Shown here in pieces: positions 16,565 through 24,702 of a stretch of 64,000 bases of DNA. Source of the stretch: DAHUXT01 sp036273675 (GTDB lineage Bacteria; Chloroflexota; Ktedonobacteria; Ktedonobacterales; JADMIN01); NCBI GenBank assembly GCA_036273675.1, contig DASUHD010000088.1:62001-126000 (forward strand), in the 5' to 3' direction. The position numbers were made by a program, and so were the translations under genes. Below the pieces are notes generated by a model, which worked only from the letters and a program-made list of their open reading frames with translations, did no database searches and was not told the DNA's origin. Position 1 is the stretch's first letter, and each line of letters begins with the position of its first letter.

Positions 16565-16580
16565 AAAGCGAGAGACCAAG

Positions 16581-17972
16581 GTGGTACGGGAAGCTGCTCC
16601 TGATATCTCCGCCCGGCGGATACCGCTGCTCATCAATCGTAACTACGCGCTGCTGTGGCTTGGGCAGAACATTTCGGTTATCGGCGATCAGGTGTTTAAC
16701 ACGACACTTGTTGTATGGATTGGCGCCGTGCTGACCTTCCATCTGTCCTATTCGGCGCTCGCACTAAGCGGCGTACTCATAGCGGCTGCATTGCCATCCC
16801 TGCTCTTCGCGCCGATTGCGGGTGTGTTTGTCGATCGCTGGGATAGACGCCGAACGTTGATTGCGGCGGATGCGCTGCGCGCGCTGCTCATTGCCGCACT
16901 GCTGCCCGTGGCCGGGGTAATATCACTGCCGTTCTTGAGCGTGGGCCACATCTCACTGGAGGCGCAATTGGGCGCTATCTATGTGGTCGTGTTTCTGACC
17001 AGCGCATGCGCGCAATTCTTCAACCCCGCGCGTCTTGGGCTGATTGGCGACATCGTTGCTGAGCCACAGCAAGCGCGGGCAAGTGGACTAGCGCAAGCCT
17101 CGCAAAGCCTCGCCATTATTCTTGGTCCACCATTGGCTGCGCCGCTGCTCTTCACGTTCGGCGTCGAGTGGGCGCTGGTCATCGACGCGCTGTCCTTCGT
17201 CGTCTCGCTCTTAACCATTCTAGCGGTACGACCGCCGGTCGTCCTGACGCGCGCTCAGTCTGGCAAGAAGGGCAATCTCTGGCGCGAGATGCGGGAGGGT
17301 GTGGGATTTGTCCGGCATAACAGGATGCTGATCGCGATAGTCATCTCACTCGTATTCGTGGTGCTGGGCAGCGGGGCGCTCAACACCCTGCTCATCTACT
17401 TCTTGACGCAATATCTCCATACGCCAGCGGCGTTCTACGGCTTCATCGGCGCCGCTGAGGGGGTCGGCGCGCTAGGCGGCGCGCTCATTGCGGGCCTGTT
17501 CGCACAAAAGCTGGGTGTGGGCAGGGTGTACTCATGGTCGATGATCGTCGCTGGCGCGCTCTTCGTTCTTCTGGCGCAGATGACCGACGCGATTCCTGCG
17601 CTGGTCATCATCGCCGTGATTGGCGTCTTCAGCGCGGCGGCGAACGTCGCGCTAACACCCCTCGTCCTGCATCTGGTACCGCGAGCGTTGCTTGGCCGTG
17701 TCTTTTCGCTAATCCAACCGTTCATTGTGCTGGGGAGCCTGGTAGGGACCGCTCTGGCAGGTTACCTCGATGGCGTCGTGCTCCAGGGATTCCAGATTCA
17801 TGTGCTCGGCCAGACCTTCCGCTCCGTGGACACCATCTATATCGCGGCAGGCATCCTTGTCCTGATAGGCGGTATCTACGCGCTGCTCGCTCTGCGGAGC
17901 ATGGCGGCCAGCAAGAATCCAGAGCGCCAGCATACGACCAACGATGATGCGATACCGCAAGGTGTGGCGTGA
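16581..17972 (+). CDS. MFS transporter, 463 aa, enterobactin/macrolide-exporter-like
   Basis: Twelve hydrophobic segments are readable. The N-terminal NRNYALLWLGQNISVIGDQVF and the loop VFVDRWDRRRTLIAADALRALL (motif A variant GxxxDRxxRR) are typical of the MFS_3/EntS-like exporter group. Start is GTG at 16581 with a poor ribosome-binding site (AAGCGAGAGACC), possibly because a repeat element was inserted just upstream. It is divergent from an ArsR-type regulator that probably controls it. The exported substrate is unknown. Confidence 0.85.
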   Translation: MVREAAPDISARRIPLLINRNYALLWLGQNISVIGDQVFNTTLVVWIGAVLTFHLSYSALALSGVLIAAALPSLLFAPIAGVFVDRWDRRRTLIAADALRALLIAALLPVAGVISLPFLSVGHISLEAQLGAIYVVVFLTSACAQFFNPARLGLIGDIVAEPQQARASGLAQASQSLAIILGPPLAAPLLFTFGVEWALVIDALSFVVSLLTILAVRPPVVLTRAQSGKKGNLWREMREGVGFVRHNRMLIAIVISLVFVVLGSGALNTLLIYFLTQYLHTPAAFYGFIGAAEGVGALGGALIAGLFAQKLGVGRVYSWSMIVAGALFVLLAQMTDAIPALVIIAVIGVFSAAANVALTPLVLHLVPRALLGRVFSLIQPFIVLGSLVGTALAGYLDGVVLQGFQIHVLGQTFRSVDTIYIAAGILVLIGGIYALLALRSMAASKNPERQHTTNDDAIPQGVA

Positions 17973-18027
17973 TGGGGCGACGACCACCATAACATGCCTA
18001 CTTTCCCCTTATGGAGAGAGTAGCGTG

Positions 18028-18134
18028 CTAAGAATTTCTGACAAAACCTATTCTTAGCCGCGGCATTCATGCTGCGAAGCTGGCCTACTCCAATTGTTGC
18101 CATTAGGGTTTGACGGTTTTGTTAGATGTTCTAC
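18028..18134 (+). repeat. MITE-like repeat, copy 2 (full length)
   Basis: The best copy for the ends: the left end AGAATTTCTGACAAAACC and the reverse complement of the right end AGAACATCTAACAAAACC agree at 14 of 18 positions. Core TAGCCGCGGCATTCATGCTGCGAAGCTGGCC. It lies between the convergent MFS and DUF4012 genes. Confidence 0.8.
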
Positions 18135-18145
18135 AGCGCCGCGTC

Positions 18146-20716
18146 CTACGCTACCCCGCGCCGCCGTGGATCGAGCATATCGCCGGTCGGCGCGGTGGTG
18201 GTTGTGGGCGTCGCCTGCGCGCCGGTGATCGCCTGGAGGTTCACCACGTTGGGAACATAGTAGTTCAGCGAGAGCGTGGCGGTGCAGAACTGCGGGATCA
18301 CCACATAGCCGCCCCACATCGTTAGGCCGGGGACGTCGCTCTTCGTCGCGGTTGGCGCGCCAGCGTTGTTCAGTGTGCCAGGCTTGTTGCCGGGCTGGAC
18401 AATATAGCCGCCCTGGGAGTCCTTCGGCGGCAGATACTGTCCGGCCGGGCAGACACGCTCGCCGTTAGGGTAGGGATTCGACCCACAGGTAGGAGCCGAG
18501 GGCGTGGGCGGATTTGGCGGATTCGGCGGGTTGGGTGGATGTGGCGGATTGGGATTGGATGGAGGCGGCGTGGGCGCGACACACATCAGTTTCCCAGTAT
18601 CGAACCCGTCGGCATACGACAGCTGCGCCCCCGCCGGCACGTAGACGCGCACGTAGTCGCGGTAGGTTGTGAATCCAGCCACCTGAGCGCCAGACTGCGC
18701 ATTGTTTTTGAGAATGATGTTCAGATGATGCGTCGCGCCGCCCTTGGTATCGAGTGTCACAGTGTCGTTGACTGTCGTGGCGACGTAGGGTGACCCCTTC
18801 GAGATGCTGACGTTCACCTGCGAGACGAAGAGGCCGTCGACGTTGGGTGTGGTGTCAATCGCGCCATCGGCGTGCAGTTTTTGCAACTGCGACTCAATGC
18901 CCGTATTGTTGACGTAGACCTGCACGTCTTTCGAGCGCATATCAGCCAGAGCCTGCTTGGCCAGCGGGATCAGCTCGCTTTTAGGCAGATGGCGCACATG
19001 CGTTTCGAGCAACTGCTGCACAGCCTCGGTGAATTTCGTGCGAATCTTGTTCCGGTCGGCGGGATTGAAGTCGTGGAAGAGCGCCTGCGCCTTGGCGATG
19101 CCAGCCTCGTTTTCTTCATAGTAGTGAATCTTGGTCTCGAGGTTGTCCGCCGTCACCTTCTCATTGAAGACCGGCACTACCAGCGGCCCAGTCACGCGCA
19201 AGACACTCGCGATGGCGTCCGGCGTGAACTGGATAACGCCGTCCACGTTGGTGCAAGCCTCATGGCTATAGGCGTTCATGATGAGCTTGGCCGACGTGGG
19301 GAAATCGGAGTTGAGGTTGGCGTCGCGCAGCCCCCAGTTGGCGAACGGCCACCAGGAGCGATACGCGGCGGGGGCCGGGTTATTAATGGCCCAGTTATTG
19401 ACGCCTTTGCCACACCCAGCCTTGCCATAGTCAATATCGTTGGCGCGCAACAGCGTAATCGGGCTCACCTTGCCGTGATCGATGGTCAGAATGCTGTAGA
19501 ACCCCTCGAAGCCACCGGTGCCGCGTAGCTCACCGTTATCCAGCGTCTGCACCAGGAAGTGGCGCGGCGCGTCCGCGCCCAGCACCCAGCCGACCAGGCC
19601 AAGGTAGTAGCTTGCCTGCGGAAAGAGATCTTTGAAGCGCGGCATCAGCGCGATGACTTCATTCAACTGTGCCTTCTGCTTCGCGCTGATTGGCAGGCTG
19701 CTCACCTGCACACCCGCCAGGTCCTGCTGGATGCGGTTGAAGAACACCTGGCCCTGCGCCAGCCCAGCCTGAATCGACTCGACATCGCTCTGGGTAATCA
19801 GCTCGCTATTGCCGTTGCCAGCCGCCGACGCGGCATGGAGGCGCGCGATCAGCGGCTGCGCGGAGTCGGCCAGCACCACCCCCAGCGAGGCCGCATCGTA
19901 GCCGATGTTGGCCAGCGTGGTCGCGGTGTTGACCTGTGAGCCAACGCCAGGGACGCGGGGCGCGAGCGAGAGCACCCAGTCGGGATTAGCCAGCTTGTTG
20001 CGCAATGCCTGGAAGTCCTTCTGCGCGAGGTGCAACTCAGAAACGGCCCGGTTGACGGCGGCTGGATCGAAGGAAAATCCCGAACTGCCTGATCCCGATG
20101 TGGTCGCGGTGGCGGTGGCTCCGGCCTTGGGCGTGGGCGTCGGTGTTGTCGTGGCGGATGTTGGCGGCGTGCCGCCGAGCGTGAGCGCGGTATTGGTATC
20201 GAGCGTAACCTTATAGGACTTGGTCTTGACGGACTTGGGCATATTCGAGGCGGGATGAATGGTCACATTGACCTGATTCGATGTCCCGCCCTGCCGCTGC
20301 ACGAAGTAGGTGTAGGGCGCGTCTCCCATCGCGTTGTCGTTGAGCAGCGAGGAGAGGGAGTTATTGGATGAGATGCCGCCCACTATGCCAGAGAGGTCGG
20401 CTTTGGCGTTGAGCAGATGGCGCATGCCCGACTCGCCCAGGTTCTTCAGTGAAGAATAATCCGCGAAGACCGAGGCGATTCCCAGGATGCTCGGCAGCAG
20501 GATGGCGAGTAAGACCGCGATGATAACCGGAACAGCCCATGGAGGGAGCGACCGCTGTGGTGGAAGCCGACGCGTGACGCGTCCGCGCCAGACATCGGCC
20601 GTGGCCACACCACGGGAGATGATCGTGTCTTCCTGGGTGATATCAGGCGCGCCGATAGCAAGTGGTATCGAGCCTCCTGACCGCATCGGGCGGTAGCGCC
20701 TCGTCTCATCATCCAT
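18146..20716 (-). CDS. DUF4012 domain surface protein, 856 aa
   Basis: One N-terminal membrane anchor (about residues 60-90) follows a Arg-rich cytoplasmic head. After a Thr/Pro-rich linker comes a DUF4012 domain (about 330-700) with its signature DAPRHFLVQTLDNGELRGTGGFEGFYSILTI. Near the C-terminus is a repetitive Pro/Asn linker (NPPHPPNPPNPPNPP) before a Cys-containing tail. DUF4012 proteins are common in Actinobacteria and Chloroflexota, often near polysaccharide genes; the function is unknown. GGGGAG is 11 bases before the ATG at 20716. Single gene. Confidence 0.82.
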   Translation of the reverse strand: MDDETRRYRPMRSGGSIPLAIGAPDITQEDTIISRGVATADVWRGRVTRRLPPQRSLPPWAVPVIIAVLLAILLPSILGIASVFADYSSLKNLGESGMRHLLNAKADLSGIVGGISSNNSLSSLLNDNAMGDAPYTYFVQRQGGTSNQVNVTIHPASNMPKSVKTKSYKVTLDTNTALTLGGTPPTSATTTPTPTPKAGATATATTSGSGSSGFSFDPAAVNRAVSELHLAQKDFQALRNKLANPDWVLSLAPRVPGVGSQVNTATTLANIGYDAASLGVVLADSAQPLIARLHAASAAGNGNSELITQSDVESIQAGLAQGQVFFNRIQQDLAGVQVSSLPISAKQKAQLNEVIALMPRFKDLFPQASYYLGLVGWVLGADAPRHFLVQTLDNGELRGTGGFEGFYSILTIDHGKVSPITLLRANDIDYGKAGCGKGVNNWAINNPAPAAYRSWWPFANWGLRDANLNSDFPTSAKLIMNAYSHEACTNVDGVIQFTPDAIASVLRVTGPLVVPVFNEKVTADNLETKIHYYEENEAGIAKAQALFHDFNPADRNKIRTKFTEAVQQLLETHVRHLPKSELIPLAKQALADMRSKDVQVYVNNTGIESQLQKLHADGAIDTTPNVDGLFVSQVNVSISKGSPYVATTVNDTVTLDTKGGATHHLNIILKNNAQSGAQVAGFTTYRDYVRVYVPAGAQLSYADGFDTGKLMCVAPTPPPSNPNPPHPPNPPNPPNPPTPSAPTCGSNPYPNGERVCPAGQYLPPKDSQGGYIVQPGNKPGTLNNAGAPTATKSDVPGLTMWGGYVVIPQFCTATLSLNYYVPNVVNLQAITGAQATPTTTTAPTGDMLDPRRRGVA

Positions 20717-21077
20717 GGTCTATGTTCTCCCCATATCCTTAACGTCGCGGAAATGCCTTCCGCACGGCTGCTGGCACAAACCGTGCCTGGCGGATATGTC
20801 TATTTCGTTAGCGCTACGTCCGTCTTCGGTCGAAGTAGGATAGTAGCATAGCGGGGCCGACTCGTAGCCAGCTTGGTTCCTGGAAAATGGCTGAGATGAT
20901 CCACCACTATACTTGACGAAGAGCGCGGGCAACTTGTTCTTGTGCTCCCAAATGGATGAGCATTTGGGATGCGCTTGTGATTTTCCCTGACATTGTTGGG
21001 ACACTGTTGTTAGACGAACGACGGCAGGGGCGGGCCATTTTTTCATAGCTGCCCGCCGCGCTCAAATACGCCGACTG
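20717..21077. other. 361-bp spacer between DUF4012 and lipoprotein genes
   Basis: No convincing gene. It contains the hairpin CCCAAATG-gatgag-CATTTGGG (20947-20968), which on the minus strand lies about 110 bp after the lipoprotein stop and could be its terminator or a site upstream of the DUF4012 gene. Confidence 0.5.
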
Positions 21078-21728
21078 TTAACTGAGACAGGCGTTGGCTC
21101 CCTGGAAATCGTTGAAGCAGCCGCCATCTTTGTTCAGGATGATGACCTTGTGGATATTGGAGAACTGGAACATCGTCTTGTTGATCTCGGCGGCGATCCT
21201 CGATCCGGTGAGATCGCCCGCAAGCTGGATGGTGCGGCAGAACTTGATCGTCATCGTGCCAGACTCGGCGACCGATGTGCCTTTGTGGTTGGGATAGAGC
21301 TGGAAGTCGGCCCCGCCACAGTTGGATGCGCCCGAGAGCGACGCGGTAAGTTCGGTGTAGAAGCCAGCCCCTGCTTCCGCTGCCGTTGGCCCGGCGATGA
21401 GCTGCTGAAGCGAGTATTTCGCGACCCCAAGGTCCGGCGAGAAGCGGTTCACCGCAAAGACCGCGTTCACGTTGCTATCGGAATCGGGATGCTTCGAGAA
21501 ATACACCACCACCGCCTGTCCGCCAGATCCGCCAGAACTGCTTGTTGCCGTGGCGGCCGTCGTCGCGGTCGGCGCGGTGGTTGCGGTGGGGACGCCGTCT
21601 CCCGTGCCGCTCGTGCTCGTGGCGCAGGCGGATAGCGCCAGCAGCGCCGCCAGCAGCCCCAGCGCCAGGAAAGATAAGGGCAAGCGCCTGAAAACGACCG
21701 CATGAAGTGCGGTACGACCCAGAAACAT
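21078..21728 (-). CDS. GerMN-like lipoprotein, 216 aa
   Basis: A lipoprotein signal is clear: RRLPLSFLALGLLAALLALSAC, with lipobox LSAC and Cys at about residue 35, followed by a Thr/Ala linker. The mature part has VVVYFSKHP, a spacer, then SLQQLIAGPTAAEAGAGFYTEL, which resembles the GerMN domain found in spore germination and sporulation proteins and in many envelope lipoproteins. GAAAGGAAG precedes the ATG at 21728; the longer frame to 21827 lacks a signal at its start. It would sit on the outer face of the membrane. Function unknown. Confidence 0.72.
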   Translation of the reverse strand: MFLGRTALHAVVFRRLPLSFLALGLLAALLALSACATSTSGTGDGVPTATTAPTATTAATATSSSGGSGGQAVVVYFSKHPDSDSNVNAVFAVNRFSPDLGVAKYSLQQLIAGPTAAEAGAGFYTELTASLSGASNCGGADFQLYPNHKGTSVAESGTMTIKFCRTIQLAGDLTGSRIAAEINKTMFQFSNIHKVIILNKDGGCFNDFQGANACLS

Positions 21729-21851
21729 AACGTACTTCCTTTCGAGAGCATCACGAGAAGAACGACAATGGATAATGGCTCGTGATGTGGTTTTCACCAG
21801 TATAACGAAAGATGATATATCCAGCATACTCTGTTCAGCGGCCTGAGAAAG

Positions 21852-21865
21852 TGTGAATATTCACA
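21852..21865. promoter_or_regulatory. Perfect 14-bp palindrome TGTGAATATTCACA
   Basis: A perfect dyad midway between two divergent genes. The arms TGTGA/TCACA are those of CRP/FNR-family sites, but with a 4-bp rather than the usual 6-bp centre, so the reader is uncertain. Confidence 0.5.
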
Positions 21866-21964
21866 TTTTGGGTGCGCGATTGTACCGAAGTGGTAGGTGG
21901 GTATGCGAGAGATATGCGAGAGGCGCCAGAGCAAGGCGCGCTGACAGGAGGCGGCGATAGACGC

Positions 21965-21970
21965 TATACT
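21965..21970 (+). promoter_or_regulatory. Candidate -10 element of the PIG-L gene
   Basis: TATACT, 58 bp before the ATG at 22028. No good -35 is visible at 17 bp spacing. Confidence 0.35.
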
Positions 21971-22027
21971 TTATAAAGCAGAGGCGGTGTCGCCGATGAC
22001 GCCGCGACCAGATGCCGAGGAGAAAAC

Positions 22028-22789
22028 ATGACTGATACGGCGGAAACACCGGAAGAGCAGAAGACGACCGCGCCCCGGCGCGTACTCATTGTGATGGCGC
22101 ATCCCGACGACGGCGAGTTTGGCAGCGGGGGAACGCTGGCGCGCTGGGCTGCCGAGGGGCGCGACATTTATTACTGCCTGATTACCGATGGCCAGGCGGG
22201 TGACCAGGGCGACAAAGAGATCACCAGCGAGCAGCTTGCCGCGAAACGCCAGGTGGAGGCGCAGGACGCCGCCAATGCGCTCGGCGTGCAACATCCAGTC
22301 ATCTTCCTCCATTACCAGGATTCGCGACTGGAGCCGACGTTGCAGTTGCGCTCGGATATTGCGCGCGTGATCCGCCGGGTGAAGCCGGATGTGGTGATCT
22401 GCCAGGACCCGACACGCTACTGGAGCGGCCAGGGATACATCAACCATCCCGATCACCGCATCGCGGGCGAGGCGACACTGGGCGCAATCATCCCGGTGGC
22501 TGGCACGCGGCTGGCATTCCCAGAGCTAGCCGCCGAGGGGCTGGAGACGCACGAGGTGAAAGAGGTATATATCTCCGGCACATCCGAGCCTGATCGCTGG
22601 GTGGACATCAGTGGCTATCTGGAGCAGAAGGTCGCGGCGCTCAAGGCGCACAAGAGCCAGATGCGCGACTGGGATCCGACAGACATGGTGCGCGATTGGG
22701 CTAAAGAGACGGCCAACAGCGCGCGCAAGCATGGCCACGAGATCGAGTACGCCGAGGCGTACAAATACATCAAGCGCGGGGATGGATAG
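22028..22789 (+). CDS. PIG-L family N-acetylglucosaminyl deacetylase-like enzyme, 253 aa
   Basis: Zinc-dependent deacetylase of the MshB/BshB/PIG-L family. The metal and catalytic motif is VMAHPDDGEFGSGGTLARWA (HPDDxE near residue 27), and the third metal ligand is in YINHPDHRIAGEA. The family removes acetyl from GlcNAc attached to inositol (mycothiol), malate (bacillithiol) or lipid carriers. Given the inositol genes 15-20 kb away a thiol- or inositol-linked substrate is possible but not shown. GAGGAGAAAAC precedes the ATG. Confidence 0.85.
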   Translation: MTDTAETPEEQKTTAPRRVLIVMAHPDDGEFGSGGTLARWAAEGRDIYYCLITDGQAGDQGDKEITSEQLAAKRQVEAQDAANALGVQHPVIFLHYQDSRLEPTLQLRSDIARVIRRVKPDVVICQDPTRYWSGQGYINHPDHRIAGEATLGAIIPVAGTRLAFPELAAEGLETHEVKEVYISGTSEPDRWVDISGYLEQKVAALKAHKSQMRDWDPTDMVRDWAKETANSARKHGHEIEYAEAYKYIKRGDG

Positions 22790-22844
22790 GCACTCGAAAT
22801 ACCGGCCCTGATGGTTCGGGGTTTAGGAACAGATGGGCGTATGC

Positions 22845-22886
22845 GCCATAAATGGCCTGATGTTCCTTACTCCGGCCATTTATGGC
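22845..22886. terminator. Perfect 13-bp inverted repeat between convergent genes
   Basis: GCCATAAATGGCC (22845-22857) and GGCCATTTATGGC (22874-22886) with a 16-base spacer, between the PIG-L and sufU stops. There is no U-run on either strand, so it is either a bidirectional terminator of a non-classical sort or a protein site. Confidence 0.5.
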
Positions 22887-22902
22887 CGAGATTATGATAC
22901 CC

Positions 22903-23307
22903 CTACTTCTCTGCTGCCATCCGCTTCATGCGTAACTCGTGCGCGCCCTGCTTGAGCGTGCCGAGGGCGACGGTGGCGCAGGTGGGACGAGCCATCACCA
23001 CCTCGCGTCCCAGGTCGTCGATCAGCGTCTCGAAGCTGAGTTGCTCGACTTCTTCGAGTGTCATCCCCTGCACCATCTCGGTCACATACGACGCGGCGGC
23101 CATGCTGATGGTGCAGCCCTCGCCCTCGAAGCTGACCTCCTCGATGCGCCCGTCCGCGTCCACTCTGGCATACATCTCCACGCGGTCGGAGCAGCCAGGA
23201 TTGCCGCCCACCTGATCGATATCGGCTTCGTCGAGCGCGCCCCGGTTGCGCGGATTATTGTAATGATCCACGAGAAATTCAATGGCTTCCTGACGGTCCA
23301 TACTCAT
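22903..23307 (-). CDS. sufU: SufU-type iron-sulfur cluster assembly protein, 134 aa
   Basis: Accepts sulfur from a cysteine desulfurase for Fe-S cluster assembly. All expected zinc ligands are present: GNPGCSDRVEM (Cys and Asp), EGEGCTISMAAAS (Cys) and RPTCATVALGTLK (Cys). The pattern with 'YNNPRNRG' near the start matches SufU/NifU N-domain proteins. I start at ATG 23307 (MSMDRQ), with AAGGGA upstream; the second ATG at 23301 is possible. No sufS, sufB or sufD gene is in the window. The rhodanese gene upstream on the same strand is another sulfur-handling gene. Confidence 0.88.
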   Translation of the reverse strand: MSMDRQEAIEFLVDHYNNPRNRGALDEADIDQVGGNPGCSDRVEMYARVDADGRIEEVSFEGEGCTISMAAASYVTEMVQGMTLEEVEQLSFETLIDDLGREVVMARPTCATVALGTLKQGAHELRMKRMAAEK

Positions 23308-23470
23308 GAGAATGTATATCCCTTCTTCAGTGCTTTCTATGCAACGATGTGTGAAATAATGCCGCGATCTACTAATCTCTAACAAGCCCGAATGGGACAA
23401 GGCAGCACACCGGGGAACTCCCGATAGGCCGCCTTGTCAGTATATCGCGTATACATCAGTCAACGGAGAC

Positions 23471-24388
23471 TCAGGCGTCTTCGCCCTGCTTGATCGGCGC
23501 GCCGACCAGATTACCCCATTCCGTCCACGAGCCGTCGTAGTTGCGCACATTGGGATAGCCGAGCAACTGCGTCAGCACAAACCAGGTGTGCGCCGAACGC
23601 TCGCCAATGCGGCAGTAGGCAAATACCTCTTTGTCCGGGGTGATGCCTCTGCCACCGTAGATAGCCTCTAGCTCCTCGGCGGACTTGAAGGTGCCGTCCG
23701 GGTTGGCCGCCGTAGCCCAGGGGATGCTTTGTGCGCCGGGGATGTGGCCGCCGCGCGACGCGCCCTCCTGTGGATAGTTGACCATATGCACCAGCTTGCC
23801 GCTGTACTCGTCGGGCGAGCGCACATCCACCAGCGCCGCCCCGCCCCCGCTCACCTGGCCGCTCTCCAGCAGGCTCTCAACCTGGCGACGGAAGGCGCGG
23901 ATGGCGAGATTCGCGTCCTGCGCGGTGTAGCTGGCTGGCGCGAACTGCGGAACATCTTTGGTGTAGGCGCGCTTCTCGGCCTCCCAGAGCGTGCGCCCGC
24001 CGTTCATCAGCCGGGCGTCGCGATGGCCGTAGAGCGTGAAGAGCCAGTAGCTATAGGCGGCATACCAGTTGTTCTTATCGCCGTAGAAGACGACAGTCGT
24101 GTCGTTGCCGATGCCATAGCGACTCAAGAGCGCCTCGAAGGCGGCCTTATCCACAAAGTCGCGCCGCACCGGGTCCTGCACATCGGTATGCCAGTCGAGC
24201 TTGACCGCGTTGGGGATGTGGCCCACCGCCTCATACAAGAGCGGGTCTTCATCGGCCTCGACGATGCGCACCGTCGGGTCATCGAGATGCTGCGCGACCC
24301 ATTCGGTGGTGACCAGCACCTCGGGATGGGCATATGTTGCCGTGGTTGTCGCCACGCCTGGGGCTATACCTGCCGCTGTGTCTGTCAT
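23471..24388 (-). CDS. sseA: Thiosulfate/3-mercaptopyruvate sulfurtransferase, two rhodanese domains, 305 aa
   Basis: Tandem rhodanese domains: an inactive N-terminal one (about 25-150) and a catalytic C-terminal one (about 175-300) with the active-site loop FAYCRIGERSAHTWF. The CRIGERS loop is the thiosulfate-sulfurtransferase (rather than CG[S/T]GVT mercaptopyruvate) type. The tail NVRNYDGSWTEWG is also typical. GAGGAGGGA precedes the ATG. It transfers sulfane sulfur to cyanide or other thiophiles and may feed sulfur metabolism with the neighbouring SufU. Confidence 0.9.
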   Translation of the reverse strand: MTDTAAGIAPGVATTTATYAHPEVLVTTEWVAQHLDDPTVRIVEADEDPLLYEAVGHIPNAVKLDWHTDVQDPVRRDFVDKAAFEALLSRYGIGNDTTVVFYGDKNNWYAAYSYWLFTLYGHRDARLMNGGRTLWEAEKRAYTKDVPQFAPASYTAQDANLAIRAFRRQVESLLESGQVSGGGAALVDVRSPDEYSGKLVHMVNYPQEGASRGGHIPGAQSIPWATAANPDGTFKSAEELEAIYGGRGITPDKEVFAYCRIGERSAHTWFVLTQLLGYPNVRNYDGSWTEWGNLVGAPIKQGEDA

Positions 24389-24702
24389 GGTAATCCCTCC
24401 TCAGAGCAAAGCCTGATAGTAACGCCGCCAGGATTTTTCCGCCTGACGAAACCAACGATCTATCTGAGACGGCCTTTCATGGAGCTGCCTTCCATATTGT
24501 GCATATATCCTAGCAAAATAGTCAACATTAGCCGCGCCGTCTTTTCTTCCGGCCGTAACGCTTCACGTAACGCTTGTGGAATGCCGAGGGGATATGATAC
24601 ACGCGAATTGTGGAGTACTCTAGTTTTGATGCGCGCAGTCACCGAGACACGCAATAACAAGCCAGGATAGTACCAGCCATCCTGGCGAGAGGGAAGCAAG
24701 TA
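24389..24702. other. 314-bp divergent spacer
   Basis: No gene. It contains a short direct repeat CGTAACGCTT (twice, near 24555-24575) and the inverted repeat listed at 24661-24686 next to the downstream gene. Confidence 0.55.
24661..24686. promoter_or_regulatory. Inverted repeat just before the 7TM sensor-like gene
   Basis: GCCAGGAT (24661-24668) and ATCCTGGC (24679-24686), ten bases apart, end a few bases before the GAGGGAAG ribosome-binding site. It could be an operator or an RNA hairpin affecting translation. Confidence 0.4.

Larger units (their letters stand above)
16281..16580. other. Divergent promoter region with an embedded repeat element
   Basis: The left half is strongly AT-rich against a GC-rich background and holds the operator-like repeat and a TATAAT. 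The right half (16461-16564) is a copy of the MITE-like repeat, so the MFS transcript would carry it in its leader. Confidence 0.6.
21729..22027. other. Divergent promoter region of lipoprotein and PIG-L genes
   Basis: About 300 bp, comparatively AT-rich, with the 14-bp palindrome at 21852-21865 and a TATACT at 21965-21970. No gene seen. Confidence 0.55.

Noticed and set aside
17876..18103. 75-aa minus-strand frame, peptide VGQLRSMNAAAKN
   Set aside because: It is the translation of MITE-like copy 2, not a gene. The same peptide pattern appears at 25760-26119 and in the false N-terminus of the response regulator.
20720..21046. 108-aa minus-strand frame in a 361-bp spacer
   Set aside because: No ribosome-binding site, biased composition and no similarity to a known family; a hairpin lies inside it.
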